From positions 152,712-216,711 of the forward strand of contig NZ_QPJY01000003.1 of NCBI RefSeq assembly GCF_003337735.1: a stretch of 64,000 nucleotides of DNA, given 5' to 3'. This document shows positions 45,799-55,031 of this stretch, piece by piece. The notes below the pieces were generated by a model. That model worked only from the letters and a program-made list of their open reading frames with translations. It was not told the origin of the DNA and did not search any database. This DNA is from Thioalbus denitrificans (lineage in GTDB: Bacteria > Pseudomonadota > Gammaproteobacteria > DSM-26407). Every line of letters begins with the position of its first letter. The first letter of the stretch is position 1. The position numbers and the translations under genes are program-made.

Positions 45799-45972
45799 TG
45801 ACATTCGCCATCCTGATACCCACGCCAGCGCCCGGCCGATTGACAAACGGCCTGCCGTGCACGCCTCCCCAAACCGGTGCGGATTACCGCTTGTTCCCGC
45901 TTTCAATCCGAACCGAAACATCTTCTCCCCCCTCCTGTTGGCGGTTGTCACCCCGTTTCCAGACATTCGCAA
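45799..45972 (+). promoter_or_regulatory. Three putative enhancer-binding sites for the urt operon
   Basis: TGACATTCGCCA (45799-45810), TGACAAACGGCC (45841-45852) and AGACATTCGCAA (45961-45972). Start-to-start spacing is 42 and 120 bp. The consensus TGACAWWCGSMA (two variants, AA..GG and TT..GC) matches the sites at 56607-56722. Position -110 to -290 from the sigma-54 promoter is typical of bacterial enhancers. The regulator is unknown and is not in this window. Confidence 0.55.
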
Positions 45973-46071
45973 CCCCCACCCCTCGCGTCACTAAGCCATT
46001 GAATCCCTTCCCGGACGCTCGCCGAAGACGGGAAATTCCCCTGGCGCCCCGTGCCCGGCACCCGAGCGGGG

Positions 46072-46088
46072 CTGGCACACCGCTTGCA
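46072..46088 (+). promoter_or_regulatory. Sigma-54 promoter of the urt-ami operon
   Basis: CTGGCACACCGCTTGCA has GG and GC exactly 10 nucleotides apart and matches TGGCAC-N5-TTGC, the -24/-12 sigma-54 promoter. Predicted start about 46100, giving a leader of about 58 nt. Implies nitrogen- or effector-dependent activation by an enhancer-binding protein. Confidence 0.8.
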
Positions 46089-46157
46089 CTTCGAGCCGGG
46101 AACGCCGCCATCGGTGACACACCGGAGCGGCACTTCGAAACCCCACTGGAGGCGACA

Positions 46158-47387
46158 ATGCACACACCCACCCGACGATTCCTGTCACGCATCGCGAAAA
46201 CCGGCCTCGCCGCGGCGATGGCCCTCTCCCTTGCCCAGGGCGCCCAGGCCGCGCCGGCCACCGCCGCGGTGAACACCACCGGCCTGGCCGTGGACGACGC
46301 CAGCGTCACCGTCGGCATCCTCCACTCCCTGAGCGGCACCATCGCCATCACCGAGTCCTCGGTGGTGGACGCCGAGAAGCTGGCCATCGACGAGATCAAC
46401 GCCGCCGGCGGCGTGCTCGGCCGCCAGATCAAGGTGGTGGTGGAGGACGGAGCCAGCGACTGGCCCACCTTCGCCGAGAAGGCCAACAAGCTGCTCGGCA
46501 GCGACAAGGCCGCCGCCGTGTTCGGCTGCTACACCTCCGCCTCGCGCAAGGCGGTGCTGCCGGTGTTCGAGCGCGGCAAGGGGCTGCTCTACTACCCCAC
46601 CTACTACGAGGGGCTGGAGCAGTCGCCCAACATCATCTACACCGGCCAGGAGGCCACCCAGCAGAACATCGCCGCGGTGGAGTGGCTGATCAAGGAGAAG
46701 GGCGCCAAGACCTTCTACCTGCTCGGCTCCGACTACATCTGGCCGCGCACCACCAACAAGATCGCCAAGAAGGTGATCGAGCGCCTGGGCGGCAAGGTGG
46801 TGGCCGAGGAGTACGCCCCGCTGGGCCACACCCAGTTCGGCTCCATCATCAACAAGATCAAGCTGCGCAAGCCCGACGTGGTCCTGAGCACCATCGTGGG
46901 CGGCAGCAACGTGGCCCTCTACAAGCAGCTCAAGGCCGCCGGCCTCGACGGCGGCAACAAGACGCTGATGGCCTTCGCCATCACCGAGGAGGAGGTGCGC
47001 GGCATCGGCGCCGAGAACGTCACCGGCGTCTACGTGCCCATGGGCTACTTCCAGACCGTCGACAACGAGGCGAACAGGAAATTCGTGGCCGCCTTCAAGG
47101 CCCGGTACGGCGAGGACCGCGTCATCGGCGACACCATGGAGGCCGGCTACATCGCCCCCTACCTGTGGAAGGCCGCCGTGGAGAAGGCCGGCAGCTTCGA
47201 CGTGGAGAAGGTGGCCGCCGCCTCCGCGGGCCTGGAACTCGACGCGCCCGAGGGGATGGTGAAGCTGCACGACAGCAACCACCACCTCTACAAGTACACC
47301 CGCATCGGGCAGATCCGCGCCGACGGCCTGATGGACATCGTCCACGAGACCGGCCTCATCGAGCCGAACCCCTACCCCGAGCTGTAA
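46158..47387 (+). CDS. urtA: Urea/short-chain amide ABC transporter substrate-binding protein
   Basis: A 409-residue periplasmic binding protein. Signal peptide residues 1-32 (ending AQAA). The pattern TVGILHSLSGTIAITESSVV, the GRQIKVVVEDGASDWPTFAE binding loop, YYPTYYEGLEQSPNIIYTGQ and AVEWLIKEKGAKTFYLLGSD is diagnostic of UrtA/FmdD-type binding proteins for urea or short-chain amides. ATG 46158, TGGAGG 6 bases upstream. Followed by a strong 28-bp palindrome (47395-47422) that may let urtA mRNA accumulate over urtB-E. The linked amidase points to amides rather than urea. Confidence 0.92.
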   Translation: MHTPTRRFLSRIAKTGLAAAMALSLAQGAQAAPATAAVNTTGLAVDDASVTVGILHSLSGTIAITESSVVDAEKLAIDEINAAGGVLGRQIKVVVEDGASDWPTFAEKANKLLGSDKAAAVFGCYTSASRKAVLPVFERGKGLLYYPTYYEGLEQSPNIIYTGQEATQQNIAAVEWLIKEKGAKTFYLLGSDYIWPRTTNKIAKKVIERLGGKVVAEEYAPLGHTQFGSIINKIKLRKPDVVLSTIVGGSNVALYKQLKAAGLDGGNKTLMAFAITEEEVRGIGAENVTGVYVPMGYFQTVDNEANRKFVAAFKARYGEDRVIGDTMEAGYIAPYLWKAAVEKAGSFDVEKVAAASAGLELDAPEGMVKLHDSNHHLYKYTRIGQIRADGLMDIVHETGLIEPNPYPEL

Positions 47388-47394
47388 AACCTGA

Positions 47395-47422
47395 CCGGCG
47401 CCCCGCCCGGGCGGGGCGCCGG
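47395..47422. repeat. 28-bp perfect GC palindrome between urtA and urtB
   Basis: A self-complementary run (arm CCGGCGCCCCGCCC) with no T-tract, 8 bases after the urtA stop. Position fits an mRNA-stabilising or partial-terminating hairpin that favours the binding protein over the membrane subunits. Confidence 0.65.
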
Positions 47423-47469
47423 CCACCCCACCGTCATTCAGGAACATTCATTCCGGAGGGAGTCTCACC

Positions 47470-48369
47470 ATGGGTGACATCCTCATCATGCAGGCCTTCA
47501 GCGGGCTGAGCCTCTTCTCGGTGCTGCTGCTCATGGCCCTGGGTCTGGCCATCATCTTCGGCCTCATGGGAGTCATCAACATGGCCCATGGCGAGTTGAT
47601 GGCCATGGGCGCCTACACCACCTACCTGACCTCGGTGGTGTTCGAGAAGTACCTCCCGGGCCTCATGGGGGCCTACCTGATCTTCGCCATCGTGTTCGCC
47701 TTCCTGGTGACCTTCGCCTTCGGCAACCTGATGGAACGGTTCATGATCCAGCACCTCTACCGGCGGCCGCTGGACACCCTGCTCGCCACCTGGGGTCTGA
47801 GCCTCATCCTGCAGCAGGGCTTCCGCACCATCTTCGGCGCGCCCGAGGTGGGGGTGCCCATGCCCGACTGGCTGCTGGGCGCCTGGCAAGTCACCGACGC
47901 CATCGAGATCCCCCTCAACGGCCTGTTCGTCATGGCCCTGTCGCTGCTGGTGACCCTGGCGGTGTTCGTGTTCATCTTCCGCAGCCGCTGGGGCCTGCGC
48001 ATCCGCGCCGTGACCCAGAACCGGGTGATGAGCGGCGCGGTGGGCATCGACACCAAGCGGGTGGACCGCGTCACCTTCTCCATCGGCTCCGGGGTGGCCG
48101 GCATCGCCGGCGCGGCCTTCACCCTGCTCGGATCCACCGGGCCCGGCACCGGCCAGCTCTACATCGTGGATACCTTCATGGTGGTGGTGTTCGGCGGCGT
48201 GCAGAGCCTCATCGGCACCATCGTATCCGCCTTCACCATCGCCGAGGCCCAGTCGACCATGGAGTTCTTCCTCAGCGGCTCCATGGCCAAGGTCCTCACC
48301 CTGCTCGGCATCGTGGTGATCCTGTTCTTCCGCCCGGAAGGACTCCTCAGCCTGAAAGTGAGGAAGTGA
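47470..48369 (+). CDS. urtB: Urea/amide ABC transporter permease UrtB
   Basis: A 299-residue permease with about eight helices of the branched-chain-amino-acid (LivH/UrtB) type. INMAHGELMAMGAYTTYL (about residues 37-54) is the standard motif, and GVDTKRVDRV-like IDTKRVDRVTFSIGSGVAGIAG and the C-terminal FFRPEGLLSLK follow. ATG 47470 with GGAGGGAG upstream. Inner-membrane component with UrtC; one base separates it from urtC. Confidence 0.93.
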   Translation: MGDILIMQAFSGLSLFSVLLLMALGLAIIFGLMGVINMAHGELMAMGAYTTYLTSVVFEKYLPGLMGAYLIFAIVFAFLVTFAFGNLMERFMIQHLYRRPLDTLLATWGLSLILQQGFRTIFGAPEVGVPMPDWLLGAWQVTDAIEIPLNGLFVMALSLLVTLAVFVFIFRSRWGLRIRAVTQNRVMSGAVGIDTKRVDRVTFSIGSGVAGIAGAAFTLLGSTGPGTGQLYIVDTFMVVVFGGVQSLIGTIVSAFTIAEAQSTMEFFLSGSMAKVLTLLGIVVILFFRPEGLLSLKVRK

Positions 48370-48370
48370 C

Positions 48371-49468
48371 ATGCTGGAACGACTCTTCCAATTCGCCGGC
48401 GGCCGCCGCGATCTGGTCAACCTGCTGCTGCTCGGCGCGCTGCTGCTGGTGGTGATGCCTCTCGTCCTGGACTCCTTCCGCCTCAACCTGGCGGGCAAGT
48501 ACCTCTCCTTCGCCTTCGTAGCGGTGGGGCTGGTGCTGTGCTGGGGCTACGGCGGCATCCTCAGCCTCGGCCAGGGCATCTTCTTCGGCCTCGGCGGCTA
48601 CCTGATGGCCATGTTCCTGAAGCTGGAGTCCTCGGGCGCCGAGCTGCCGGACTTCATGGTGTGGAACAGCCTGGAGTCGCTGCCGGCCTTCTGGCAGCCC
48701 TTCCACAGCTTCGGCTTCACGCTGCTGGCGATCTTCGTGGTGCCCACGCTGCTGGCCTGGCTCATCGGCGCGGCCATGTTCAAGCGCCGGGTGGGCGGGG
48801 TCTACTTCGCCATCATCACCCAGGCGCTGGCGTGGATCCTCTCCATCCTGTTCATCGGCCAGCAGGGGCTCACCGGCGGCATCAACGGCATCACCAACTT
48901 CAGCACCCTGCTGGGCTGGGACCTCTACAGCGAGAGCGCCAAGCTCACCCTCTACTACGTCAACGCGGCGCTGCTCATCGGCGTGCTGCTGGCGAGCCGC
49001 TTCATCCTCGACAGCCGCCTGGGCAAGCTGCTGGTGGCGGTGCGCGACAAGGAGGACCGGGTCCGCTTCTCCGGCTTCGACGTCTCCAACTTCAAGATCT
49101 TCGTCTTCTGCGTGGCGGCGCTGTTCTCCGCCATCGGCGGGGCCATGTTCACCCTGCAGGTGGGGCTCATCTCGCCCTCGCTGATGGGCATCGTGCCCTC
49201 CATCGAGATGGTGGTGTTCGCCGCGGTCGGCGGGCGCTACTCGGTCATCGGCGCGGTCTACGGCACGCTGCTGGTGAGCTACGGCAAGACCTTCCTCTCG
49301 GAGAACTTCCCGGAGCTGTGGCTCTACTTCATCGGCGCGCTGTTCATCGCCGTGGTGATGGTGTTCCCCAACGGCCTCGCCGGCCTGGTGGACAACCTGC
49401 GCCAGCGTCTTCGCCCGCGCGGCCGCGCCCTGCCGGTCACCGCCGTGGCAGAGGAGGCCCGGGCATGA
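48371..49468 (+). CDS. urtC: Urea/amide ABC transporter permease UrtC
   Basis: A 365-residue LivM-type permease with about nine to ten helices. AVGLVLCWGYGGILSLGQGI (about 56-75), GGVYFAIITQALAW and RDKEDRVRFSGFDVSNFKIF (about 219-238, EAA-loop) are family motifs. The C-terminus overlaps the start of urtD by ATGA. Pairs with UrtB to form the membrane channel. Confidence 0.93.
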   Translation: MLERLFQFAGGRRDLVNLLLLGALLLVVMPLVLDSFRLNLAGKYLSFAFVAVGLVLCWGYGGILSLGQGIFFGLGGYLMAMFLKLESSGAELPDFMVWNSLESLPAFWQPFHSFGFTLLAIFVVPTLLAWLIGAAMFKRRVGGVYFAIITQALAWILSILFIGQQGLTGGINGITNFSTLLGWDLYSESAKLTLYYVNAALLIGVLLASRFILDSRLGKLLVAVRDKEDRVRFSGFDVSNFKIFVFCVAALFSAIGGAMFTLQVGLISPSLMGIVPSIEMVVFAAVGGRYSVIGAVYGTLLVSYGKTFLSENFPELWLYFIGALFIAVVMVFPNGLAGLVDNLRQRLRPRGRALPVTAVAEEARA

Positions 49469-50214
49469 ACACTCCCCAGGAGCACATGATCCTCGAGGTG
49501 GAGGGGCTCAGCGTCTCCTTCGACGGCTTCCGGGCGGTGGACGACCTCAACTTCTACGTGGCGCCCAACGAGCTGCGGGTGGTCATCGGACCCAACGGCG
49601 CCGGCAAGACCACCCTGCTCGATCTCATCTGCGGCAAGACCCGCGCCACCGCCGGCTCCATCCGCTTCAGGGATCGCGAGCTGACGCGCATGCGCGAGCA
49701 CGAGATCGTGCGCCTCGGCGTGGGGCGCAAGTTCCAGAACCCGTCCATCTACGAAAACCTCTCGGTGGCGGAGAACCTGGAGATCTCCTACCCGCGCAGC
49801 CACGGCGTGTTCGCCTCGCTGTTCTTCAAGCGCGACGCGAAGCTGCGCGAGCGCATCGACGAGGTGGCCGAGGCCATCTTCCTCGGCGACCGGCTCGATG
49901 CCGAGGCCGGCGCCCTCAGCCACGGCCAGAAGCAGTGGCTGGAGATCGGCATGCTGCTGATGCAGGAGCCGGAGCTGATGATGCTCGACGAGCCGGTGGC
50001 CGGCATGAGTCCCCGGGAGCGCGAGCAGACCGCCGAGCTGCTCAACCGCATCACCCGCAACCGCGCCGTGATCGTCATCGAGCACGACATGGAGTTCGTC
50101 AAGAACATCGCCCACCGCGTCACCGTGCTGCATCAGGGCCGGCTGCTCAGCGAGGGCTCCATCGAGAGCGTTCAGCGGGACGAGCGCGTCATCGAGGTCT
50201 ACCTGGGCCACTGA
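49465..50214 (+). CDS. urtD: Urea/amide ABC transporter ATPase UrtD
   Basis: A 249-residue LivG-type ATPase: Walker A GPNGAGKTT (about residues 43-51), signature LSHGQKQWLEIGMLLMQEPE and Walker B LMMLDEPVAGMSPRERE, then H-loop EHDMEFV. KFQNPSIYENLSVAENLEIS is the LivG-type insertion. ATG 49465 overlaps the urtC stop. Confidence 0.95.
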   Translation: MNTPQEHMILEVEGLSVSFDGFRAVDDLNFYVAPNELRVVIGPNGAGKTTLLDLICGKTRATAGSIRFRDRELTRMREHEIVRLGVGRKFQNPSIYENLSVAENLEISYPRSHGVFASLFFKRDAKLRERIDEVAEAIFLGDRLDAEAGALSHGQKQWLEIGMLLMQEPELMMLDEPVAGMSPREREQTAELLNRITRNRAVIVIEHDMEFVKNIAHRVTVLHQGRLLSEGSIESVQRDERVIEVYLGH

Positions 50215-50227
50215 TCGGGGACACCAC

Positions 50228-50917
50228 ATGTTCAACGCAGAATCCGTCAACGTCGCCTACGGCCAGAGCCACGTGGTGCACGACGTGAGCTTCACCGTGC
50301 AGCCGCGGGAGACGCTCGCCATCATGGGCCGCAACGGCATGGGCAAGACCACCCTGCTGAAGGCGCTCATGGGCATCCTGCCCGTGAAGAGCGGCCGGGT
50401 GGCCATGGAGGGCGCCGACCTGACCCGGGCCGAGAGCCACACCCACGTGCGCCACGGCATCGCCTACGTGCCCCAGGGCCGCATGATCTTCCCCACCCTG
50501 ACGGTGGAGGAGAACATCCAGACCGGGCTGGAGAAGCAGGGCACCCGCGAGGTGCCCGAGAGCATCTACTCCCTCTTCCCGGTGCTGTTCGACATGCGCC
50601 ACCGCAAGGGCGGAAACCTCTCGGGCGGCCAGCAGCAGCAGCTCGCCATCGCCCGCGCCCTGGTCACCGAACCGAAGGTGATCCTGCTGGACGAACCCAC
50701 CGAGGGCATCCAGCCCTCCATCATCAAGGACATCGCCCGCACCCTGAACGAGATCAAGGCCATGCACGGCGTGTCCATCGTGGTCACCGAGCAGGTGCTG
50801 AGCTTCGCCCTGGCGGTGGCCGATCGCTTCCTGGTCATGGAGAAGGGCGCCGTCATCCACGAGGACACCCGCGCGGGCGTGGACGAGGCGCGCATCAAGC
50901 AGTTCCTGACCGTCTAG
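50228..50917 (+). CDS. urtE: Urea/amide ABC transporter ATPase UrtE
   Basis: A 229-residue LivF-type ATPase: Walker [10 protein letters not shown] (about residues 35-43), signature [20 protein letters not shown], Walker [22 protein letters not shown] 50228 with GGGGACA upstream, 13 bases after urtD. A hairpin (50925-50946, CGGGCG/CGCCCG) lies between it and amiE. Confidence 0.95.
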   Translation: MFNAESVNVAYGQSHVVHDVSFTVQPRETLAIMGRNGMGKTTLLKALMGILPVKSGRVAMEGADLTRAESHTHVRHGIAYVPQGRMIFPTLTVEENIQTGLEKQGTREVPESIYSLFPVLFDMRHRKGGNLSGGQQQQLAIARALVTEPKVILLDEPTEGIQPSIIKDIARTLNEIKAMHGVSIVVTEQVLSFALAVADRFLVMEKGAVIHEDTRAGVDEARIKQFLTV

Positions 50918-50995
50918 CCGCGGCCGGGCGTTCCCCGGAGCGCCCGCCCCGTACAACCCAGCCCCAGCAACACGATAGAGAACAGGAGCAGACCC

Positions 50996-52039
50996 ATGAG
51001 ACACGGAGACATCTCCTCCAGCAACGACACCGTCGGCGTGGCCGTCGTGAACTACAAGATGCCCCGGCTGCACACCAGGGCCGAGGTCCTGGACAACGCC
51101 CGCAGGATCGCCGACATGGTGGTGGGCATGAAGCAGGGCCTGCCGGGCATGGACCTGGTGATCTTCCCCGAGTACAGCACCCACGGGATCATGTACGACC
51201 CGAAGGAGATGTACGAGACCGCCTCCACCTGCCCGGGCGAGGAGACCGCCATCTTCTCCGAGGCGTGCCGCAAGGCCAGGACCTGGGGCGTGTTCTCCCT
51301 TACCGGCGAGCAGCACGAGGAGCACCCCAACAAGGCCCCCTACAACACCCTCATCCTCATCGACGACCAGGGCGAGATCGTGCAGAAGTACCGCAAGATC
51401 ATGCCCTGGTGCCCCATCGAGGGCTGGTACCCCGGCGGCAAGACCTACGTCTCCGACGGCCCCAAGGGCATGAAGGTGAGCCTCATCATCTGCGACGACG
51501 GCAACTACCCGGAGATCTGGCGCGACTGCGCCATGAAGGGCGCCGAGCTCATCGTCCGCTGCCAGGGCTACATGTACCCGGCCAAGGACCAGCAGGTGAT
51601 GGTGGCCAAGGCCATGGCCTGGATGAACAACAGCTACGTGGCCGTGGCCAACGCCACCGGCTTCGACGGCGTCTACTCCTACTTCGGCCACTCCGCCATC
51701 GTCGGCTTCGACGGCCGCACCCTGGGCGAATGCGGCGAGGAGGAGTATGGCATCCAGTACGCCGAGCTCTCCGTCTCCGCCATCCGCGACGCGCGCAAGA
51801 CCTGGCAGAGCCAGAACCACCTGTTCAAGCTCCTGCACCGCGGCTACACCGGAACCATCAACTCGGGCGACAGCACCGAGGGCGTGGCGGAATGCCCCTA
51901 CGAGTTCTACAGCACCTGGGTCAAGGATCCGGCCAAGGCCAAGGCGCAGGTGGAGGCCATCACCCGCACCACCGTGGGCACCTCCGAGTGCCCCATCGCC
52001 GGCATCCCCAACGATGCCGACGCCGGCAGCCACAAGTAG
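50996..52039 (+). CDS. amiE: Aliphatic amidase
   Basis: A 347-residue nitrilase-superfamily amidase, very close to Pseudomonas AmiE. The catalytic triad is in register: E59 (FPEYST), K134 ([10 protein letters not shown]) and C166 ([12 protein letters not shown]). It hydrolyses acetamide-type short aliphatic amides to carboxylate and ammonia. ATG 50996 with ACAGGAGC upstream. It ends the amide operon: UrtABCDE brings the amide in, AmiE releases ammonium for assimilation, and sigma-54 control would tie expression to nitrogen demand or the amide itself. No amiC, amiR or amiB is adjacent. Confidence 0.96.
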   Translation: MRHGDISSSNDTVGVAVVNYKMPRLHTRAEVLDNARRIADMVVGMKQGLPGMDLVIFPEYSTHGIMYDPKEMYETASTCPGEETAIFSEACRKARTWGVFSLTGEQHEEHPNKAPYNTLILIDDQGEIVQKYRKIMPWCPIEGWYPGGKTYVSDGPKGMKVSLIICDDGNYPEIWRDCAMKGAELIVRCQGYMYPAKDQQVMVAKAMAWMNNSYVAVANATGFDGVYSYFGHSAIVGFDGRTLGECGEEEYGIQYAELSVSAIRDARKTWQSQNHLFKLLHRGYTGTINSGDSTEGVAECPYEFYSTWVKDPAKAKAQVEAITRTTVGTSECPIAGIPNDADAGSHK

Positions 52040-52048
52040 CACCCCGCC

Positions 52049-52074
52049 GGTGCCGGCCCCGCGGGGCCGGCACC
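52049..52074. terminator. Hairpin between amiE and norD
   Basis: 12-bp arms (GGTGCCGGCCCC / GGGGCCGGCACC) around a GC turn, with no T-tract. Separates the amide operon from the norD gene and probably reduces read-through. Confidence 0.5.
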
Positions 52075-52102
52075 CTCCCTTTCCGGACACAGCCCCACCG
52101 CC

Positions 52103-53890
52103 ATGACCGACCGCGCCCCGCCGGTGCCCGAACCCATCGGGTGCGAGCCGACCCTGCGGCAGCTGCGCCGCCACCTGGGGCTCTACGTCACCGCCCTGTG
52201 GGGCACCCCGCGGGCCATCGCTCCCGTCGCTCCGGGGGGCATCGCTCCCTACCTCGAAGGCGAATCGATCCATCTGCCCGCAGTCTGGCCGGCGGGGCTG
52301 GGTCTGCCCGCCCTCCCCCTCTACCGCGCCGCCGCCGCCCATGCCGCCGCCCACCTGGCCGCGCCCTGCCCGCTGCAGTTGGGCGACCAGCTCAGGCCGC
52401 GCCAGCGCGCCATCATCGGCCTCGTGGAGGACGCCCGCGTGGAGGCGCTCGCCATCGCGCAGTTTCCTGGGCTGCGCCGGCTCTGGGCGAGCCTGCACCC
52501 GCGCTACCGGCCCGACAACGTCACCTTTCCCGCCCTGCTCTCGCGCCTCTCCCTGGCGCTGCTCGACCCGGCTCACCACGACGACAACCACTGGGTGGCC
52601 AAGGGCGTGCGCCTCTTCCGCGAGGCGCGTGGCCGACTGGACGATCCGTCGCTCGCCCGCGAGCTGGGCACCGCCCTGGCCCACGACATCGGCCAGATGC
52701 GCCTCGCCATGGACGAGGGTCATCCGCCGCTGCCGGCCCCCTACCGCGACGACCACCGCCACCTCTGGGCGCTGGAGCGCGAGCAGCTTGTGGGCGACGC
52801 CGATTCGGAGCCTCCACCCCGGCAGGAGACGCCGGGCAGCCGGATGGTGGAGTCGCCGGCGGGGGGCCGCGACCTCGCCTTCACCGAGGAGCCGGCACAG
52901 GGCCCCGGGCCCGAGGGCTTCCGGGTGCAACCGGTGACGGAGGACGCGCCGCTGGAGTACCTGCGCCGCTCGCCGAAGCGGACCGGCGAACCGGTGCTCC
53001 ATCCCGAGTGGAACCACCGCACCGGCATCCTGCGCCCGCGCTGGTGCACGGTGCACGACCGCATCCCCGACGCGGGGCCACTGGCGCGCATCGACGCGCT
53101 GCTGGCACGCAACCGCTTCCTGCTGGGGCGGCTGCAGCGCCTCATCATGGCCCTGCGCCTGCAACGGCTGCAGCGCCAGCGCGGCCAGACCACCGGCGAC
53201 GATCTGGATCTGAACGCCGCCCTGCGGGCGCTGGTGGAGATGCGCGCCGGCTTCGAACCCGACAGCCGCCTCTACATCCGTGCCGCCCCCTACCCCGAGG
53301 GCGATCTCTCCACCCTCCTCCTGCTGGATCTCTCCGAGTCGGCCAACACGCCGGTGATGGAAACCGGCGGCACCCTCCTCGACCTGACCCTGGAGGCCAC
53401 CGTGCTGCTGGCCCACACCCTATCGGCGCTGCACGAACGCTTCGCCGTGCACGGCTTCGCCTCCAACGGCCGCCACGAGGTGCACTACCGGCGCTTCAAG
53501 GAGTTCGCCGACCCCTACGACGACACGTCCCGGGCGCGCCTGGCCGGCATGGCCGCCGGCTGGTCCACGCGCATGGGCGCGGCCCTGCGCCACGCGGGAG
53601 CGCAGTTGCAGGGGGAACCCACCTCCCACCGGCTGGTACTGGTGGTCACCGACGGCGAGCCATCCGACGTGGACGTGTTCGACCCGGACTACCTGGTGCA
53701 GGACGCCCGCAACGCCGTGCAGGCGCTGCGGGCCACGGGGATACAGACCTACTGCCTGAGCCTCGACCCCCGCGCCGACCGCTACGTGGGCACCATCTTC
53801 GGCCGCAACCACTACGGCGTCGTGGACCACGTGGCGCGGCTGCCGGAGCGGCTGACCGGGCTCTACCTGGCGCTGACGCGGCGGCGGTGA
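52103..53890 (+). CDS. norD: NorD-like VWA-domain protein
   Basis: A 595-residue cytosolic protein. The C-terminal third is a von Willebrand factor A domain with STLLLLDLSESANTPVMETG (MIDAS-like D-x-S-x-S), TRMGAALRHAGAQLQGE and LVLVVTDGEPSDVDVF. NorD is required, with the AAA+ protein NorQ, for assembly or activation of nitric oxide reductase (NorCB). No norC, norB or norQ is in this window. ATG 52103, 63 bp after amiE; a separate promoter is likely because of the hairpin. Similar VWA proteins serve CbbO-type activases, so NorD is the best but not the only reading. Confidence 0.8.
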   Translation: MTDRAPPVPEPIGCEPTLRQLRRHLGLYVTALWGTPRAIAPVAPGGIAPYLEGESIHLPAVWPAGLGLPALPLYRAAAAHAAAHLAAPCPLQLGDQLRPRQRAIIGLVEDARVEALAIAQFPGLRRLWASLHPRYRPDNVTFPALLSRLSLALLDPAHHDDNHWVAKGVRLFREARGRLDDPSLARELGTALAHDIGQMRLAMDEGHPPLPAPYRDDHRHLWALEREQLVGDADSEPPPRQETPGSRMVESPAGGRDLAFTEEPAQGPGPEGFRVQPVTEDAPLEYLRRSPKRTGEPVLHPEWNHRTGILRPRWCTVHDRIPDAGPLARIDALLARNRFLLGRLQRLIMALRLQRLQRQRGQTTGDDLDLNAALRALVEMRAGFEPDSRLYIRAAPYPEGDLSTLLLLDLSESANTPVMETGGTLLDLTLEATVLLAHTLSALHERFAVHGFASNGRHEVHYRRFKEFADPYDDTSRARLAGMAAGWSTRMGAALRHAGAQLQGEPTSHRLVLVVTDGEPSDVDVFDPDYLVQDARNAVQALRATGIQTYCLSLDPRADRYVGTIFGRNHYGVVDHVARLPERLTGLYLALTRRR

Positions 53891-54129
53891 GTGTCACGCG
53901 CAAGAGGGATCTCACCGTCGGCGCAATGCACGGCAGGAATCGACCACCTCCATGCCGGGACGGCAGGCGATGGGATGGGATGCGGCCGCCAGGTGTACCC
54001 GTGCTGCGCATCGGAGCATGAAATCCATCCGGGCAGCCGATCATCCTGGCCGCCCACCGGCTTGACCCGCCTCAAGGCCATGCCGGCCGGCCGCCGGTAC
54101 GCTCACCCTCGGGCAACCGGAGGCCGGTC
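53891..54129. other. Gene-free 239-bp region before norE with an FNR-like promoter
   Basis: No coding frame is supported between the norD stop and the norE start. It contains a TTGAC-type box (54062-54075) and a TACGCT -10 element (54098-54103), described separately. Confidence 0.45.
54062..54075 (+). promoter_or_regulatory. FNR/NNR-like box of norEF
   Basis: TTGACCCGCCTCAA matches TTGAY-N4-RTCAA at 9 of 10 positions. A TACGCT -10 (54098-54103) gives a start near 54110, so the box is centred at about -41.5, the class II FNR position. Leader about 20 nt to the norE ATG. Confidence 0.55.
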
Positions 54130-54726
54130 ATGGTCGATGCGACGCTGGACCCCGTGCGAGCCGAACCCGCCGCGGGGCGTTTCCCGGGCAACATGGCGAT
54201 CTGGGTCGGCATCACCTGTGAATTCGTCGAATTCGGCGTGCTGTTCGCCGTCTACTTCGTCGCCCGCGCCCACTTCCCCGAGGCGTTTCACGCCGGCCCC
54301 GGCCGGCTCTCGACCACGGCCGGCGCCGCCATCACCCTGCTGATGGTGACCAGCAGCTACTGCATCGCCTGTTCCGTGAGCGCCATGCGCCGCGACCGGC
54401 GGCGGCAGGCCCTCCTGTGGCTCTGCGCCGCGCTGGCGGTGGCCCTCGGCTACCCGCTGGTAAAGTACCTGGAGGTGGGCCGGAACCTGGCCCAGGGGCT
54501 GGACGGAGGCGCCGGGATTTTCATCACCGTCTACTACTACCTGACCATCAATCACCTGGTGCACGCCACCTGGGGGATCCTCGGCATCCTCTTCGTCCTC
54601 GGACGCCTCGCCTTCGGCGCCTACAGCGCGGAAAACCACGCCGGACTGGAAGCGCTCGGCAGCTACTGGCACGCCACCGACATGATCTGGCTGGTCCTGT
54701 TCACCCTCTTCTACCTGCTGGCCTGA
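54130..54726 (+). CDS. norE: NorE-like cytochrome-oxidase-subunit-III family protein
   Basis: A 198-residue five-helix protein of the subunit III type. GRFPGNMAIWVGITCEFVEF (about residues 17-36) and NHLVHATWGILGILFVLGRL, with E and H residues of the CoxIII signature, are present, ending GSYWHATDMIWLVLFTLFYL. It is about the length of NorE of denitrifiers, which aids NO reductase activity. ATG 54130 with CCGGAGG at 6-bp spacing. Followed 6 bp later by norF. Confidence 0.88.
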   Translation: MVDATLDPVRAEPAAGRFPGNMAIWVGITCEFVEFGVLFAVYFVARAHFPEAFHAGPGRLSTTAGAAITLLMVTSSYCIACSVSAMRRDRRRQALLWLCAALAVALGYPLVKYLEVGRNLAQGLDGGAGIFITVYYYLTINHLVHATWGILGILFVLGRLAFGAYSAENHAGLEALGSYWHATDMIWLVLFTLFYLLA

Positions 54727-54731
54727 ACACC

Positions 54732-55031
54732 ATGAGCGCCCGGACCGACAGCCTCCCCTCCCTGACCCGCGCCTGGCTGATCCTGGTGGCCCTCACCCTC
54801 GCCAGCATCGCCCTCGGCAAGTGGAGCGCCGCCATTCCCTGGCTGCCCCTGCTGATGGCCGTCGTCATCTGGATCAAGTGCGCCATCATCGCCGACCGCT
54901 TCATCGAGGCGGACCGGGCGCACCCCTTCGTCCGCCGCGTGGTGCGGGTATTCATCGCCCTGGCGCCGATCGCCCTGATCCTCGTCACCCTGTTCGGTCC
55001 CGGGATCGCGCGTTTGCTGACCCTGAAGTAG
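54732..55031 (+). CDS. norF: NorF-like small cytochrome-oxidase-subunit-IV family protein
   Basis: A 99-residue protein with three hydrophobic segments (about residues 10-33, 37-57, 74-95), the shape of prokaryotic COX IV / NorF proteins: SLTRAWLILVALTLASIALG, WLPLLMAVVIWIKCAIIADRF and VRVFIALAPIALILVTLFG. NorF accompanies NorE and supports NO reductase. Start ATG 54732, 6 bases after the norE stop. No norCB is visible nearby. Confidence 0.82.
   Translation: MSARTDSLPSLTRAWLILVALTLASIALGKWSAAIPWLPLLMAVVIWIKCAIIADRFIEADRAHPFVRRVVRVFIALAPIALILVTLFGPGIARLLTLK

Larger units (their letters stand above)
45621..46157. other. 537-bp upstream region of urtA with sigma-54 enhancer sites
   Basis: No coding gene. 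It contains three copies of TGACAWWCGSMA (45799-45810, 45841-45852 and 45961-45972) and a sigma-54 promoter at 46072-46088. The same arrangement is found upstream of the TRAP operon (56557-56852). Confidence 0.6.

Noticed and set aside
45845-45885. NtrC site upstream of urtA (GTGCAC...GGTGCG)
   Set aside because: The arms are too far apart (GCACCA-N5-TGGTGC expected) and imperfect.
50189-53416. A 1075-residue minus-strand frame opposite urtE, amiE and norD
   Set aside because: Its composition (Gly, Val, His-rich) is the usual shadow of these genes; amiE and urtE have unmistakable catalytic motifs on the plus strand.
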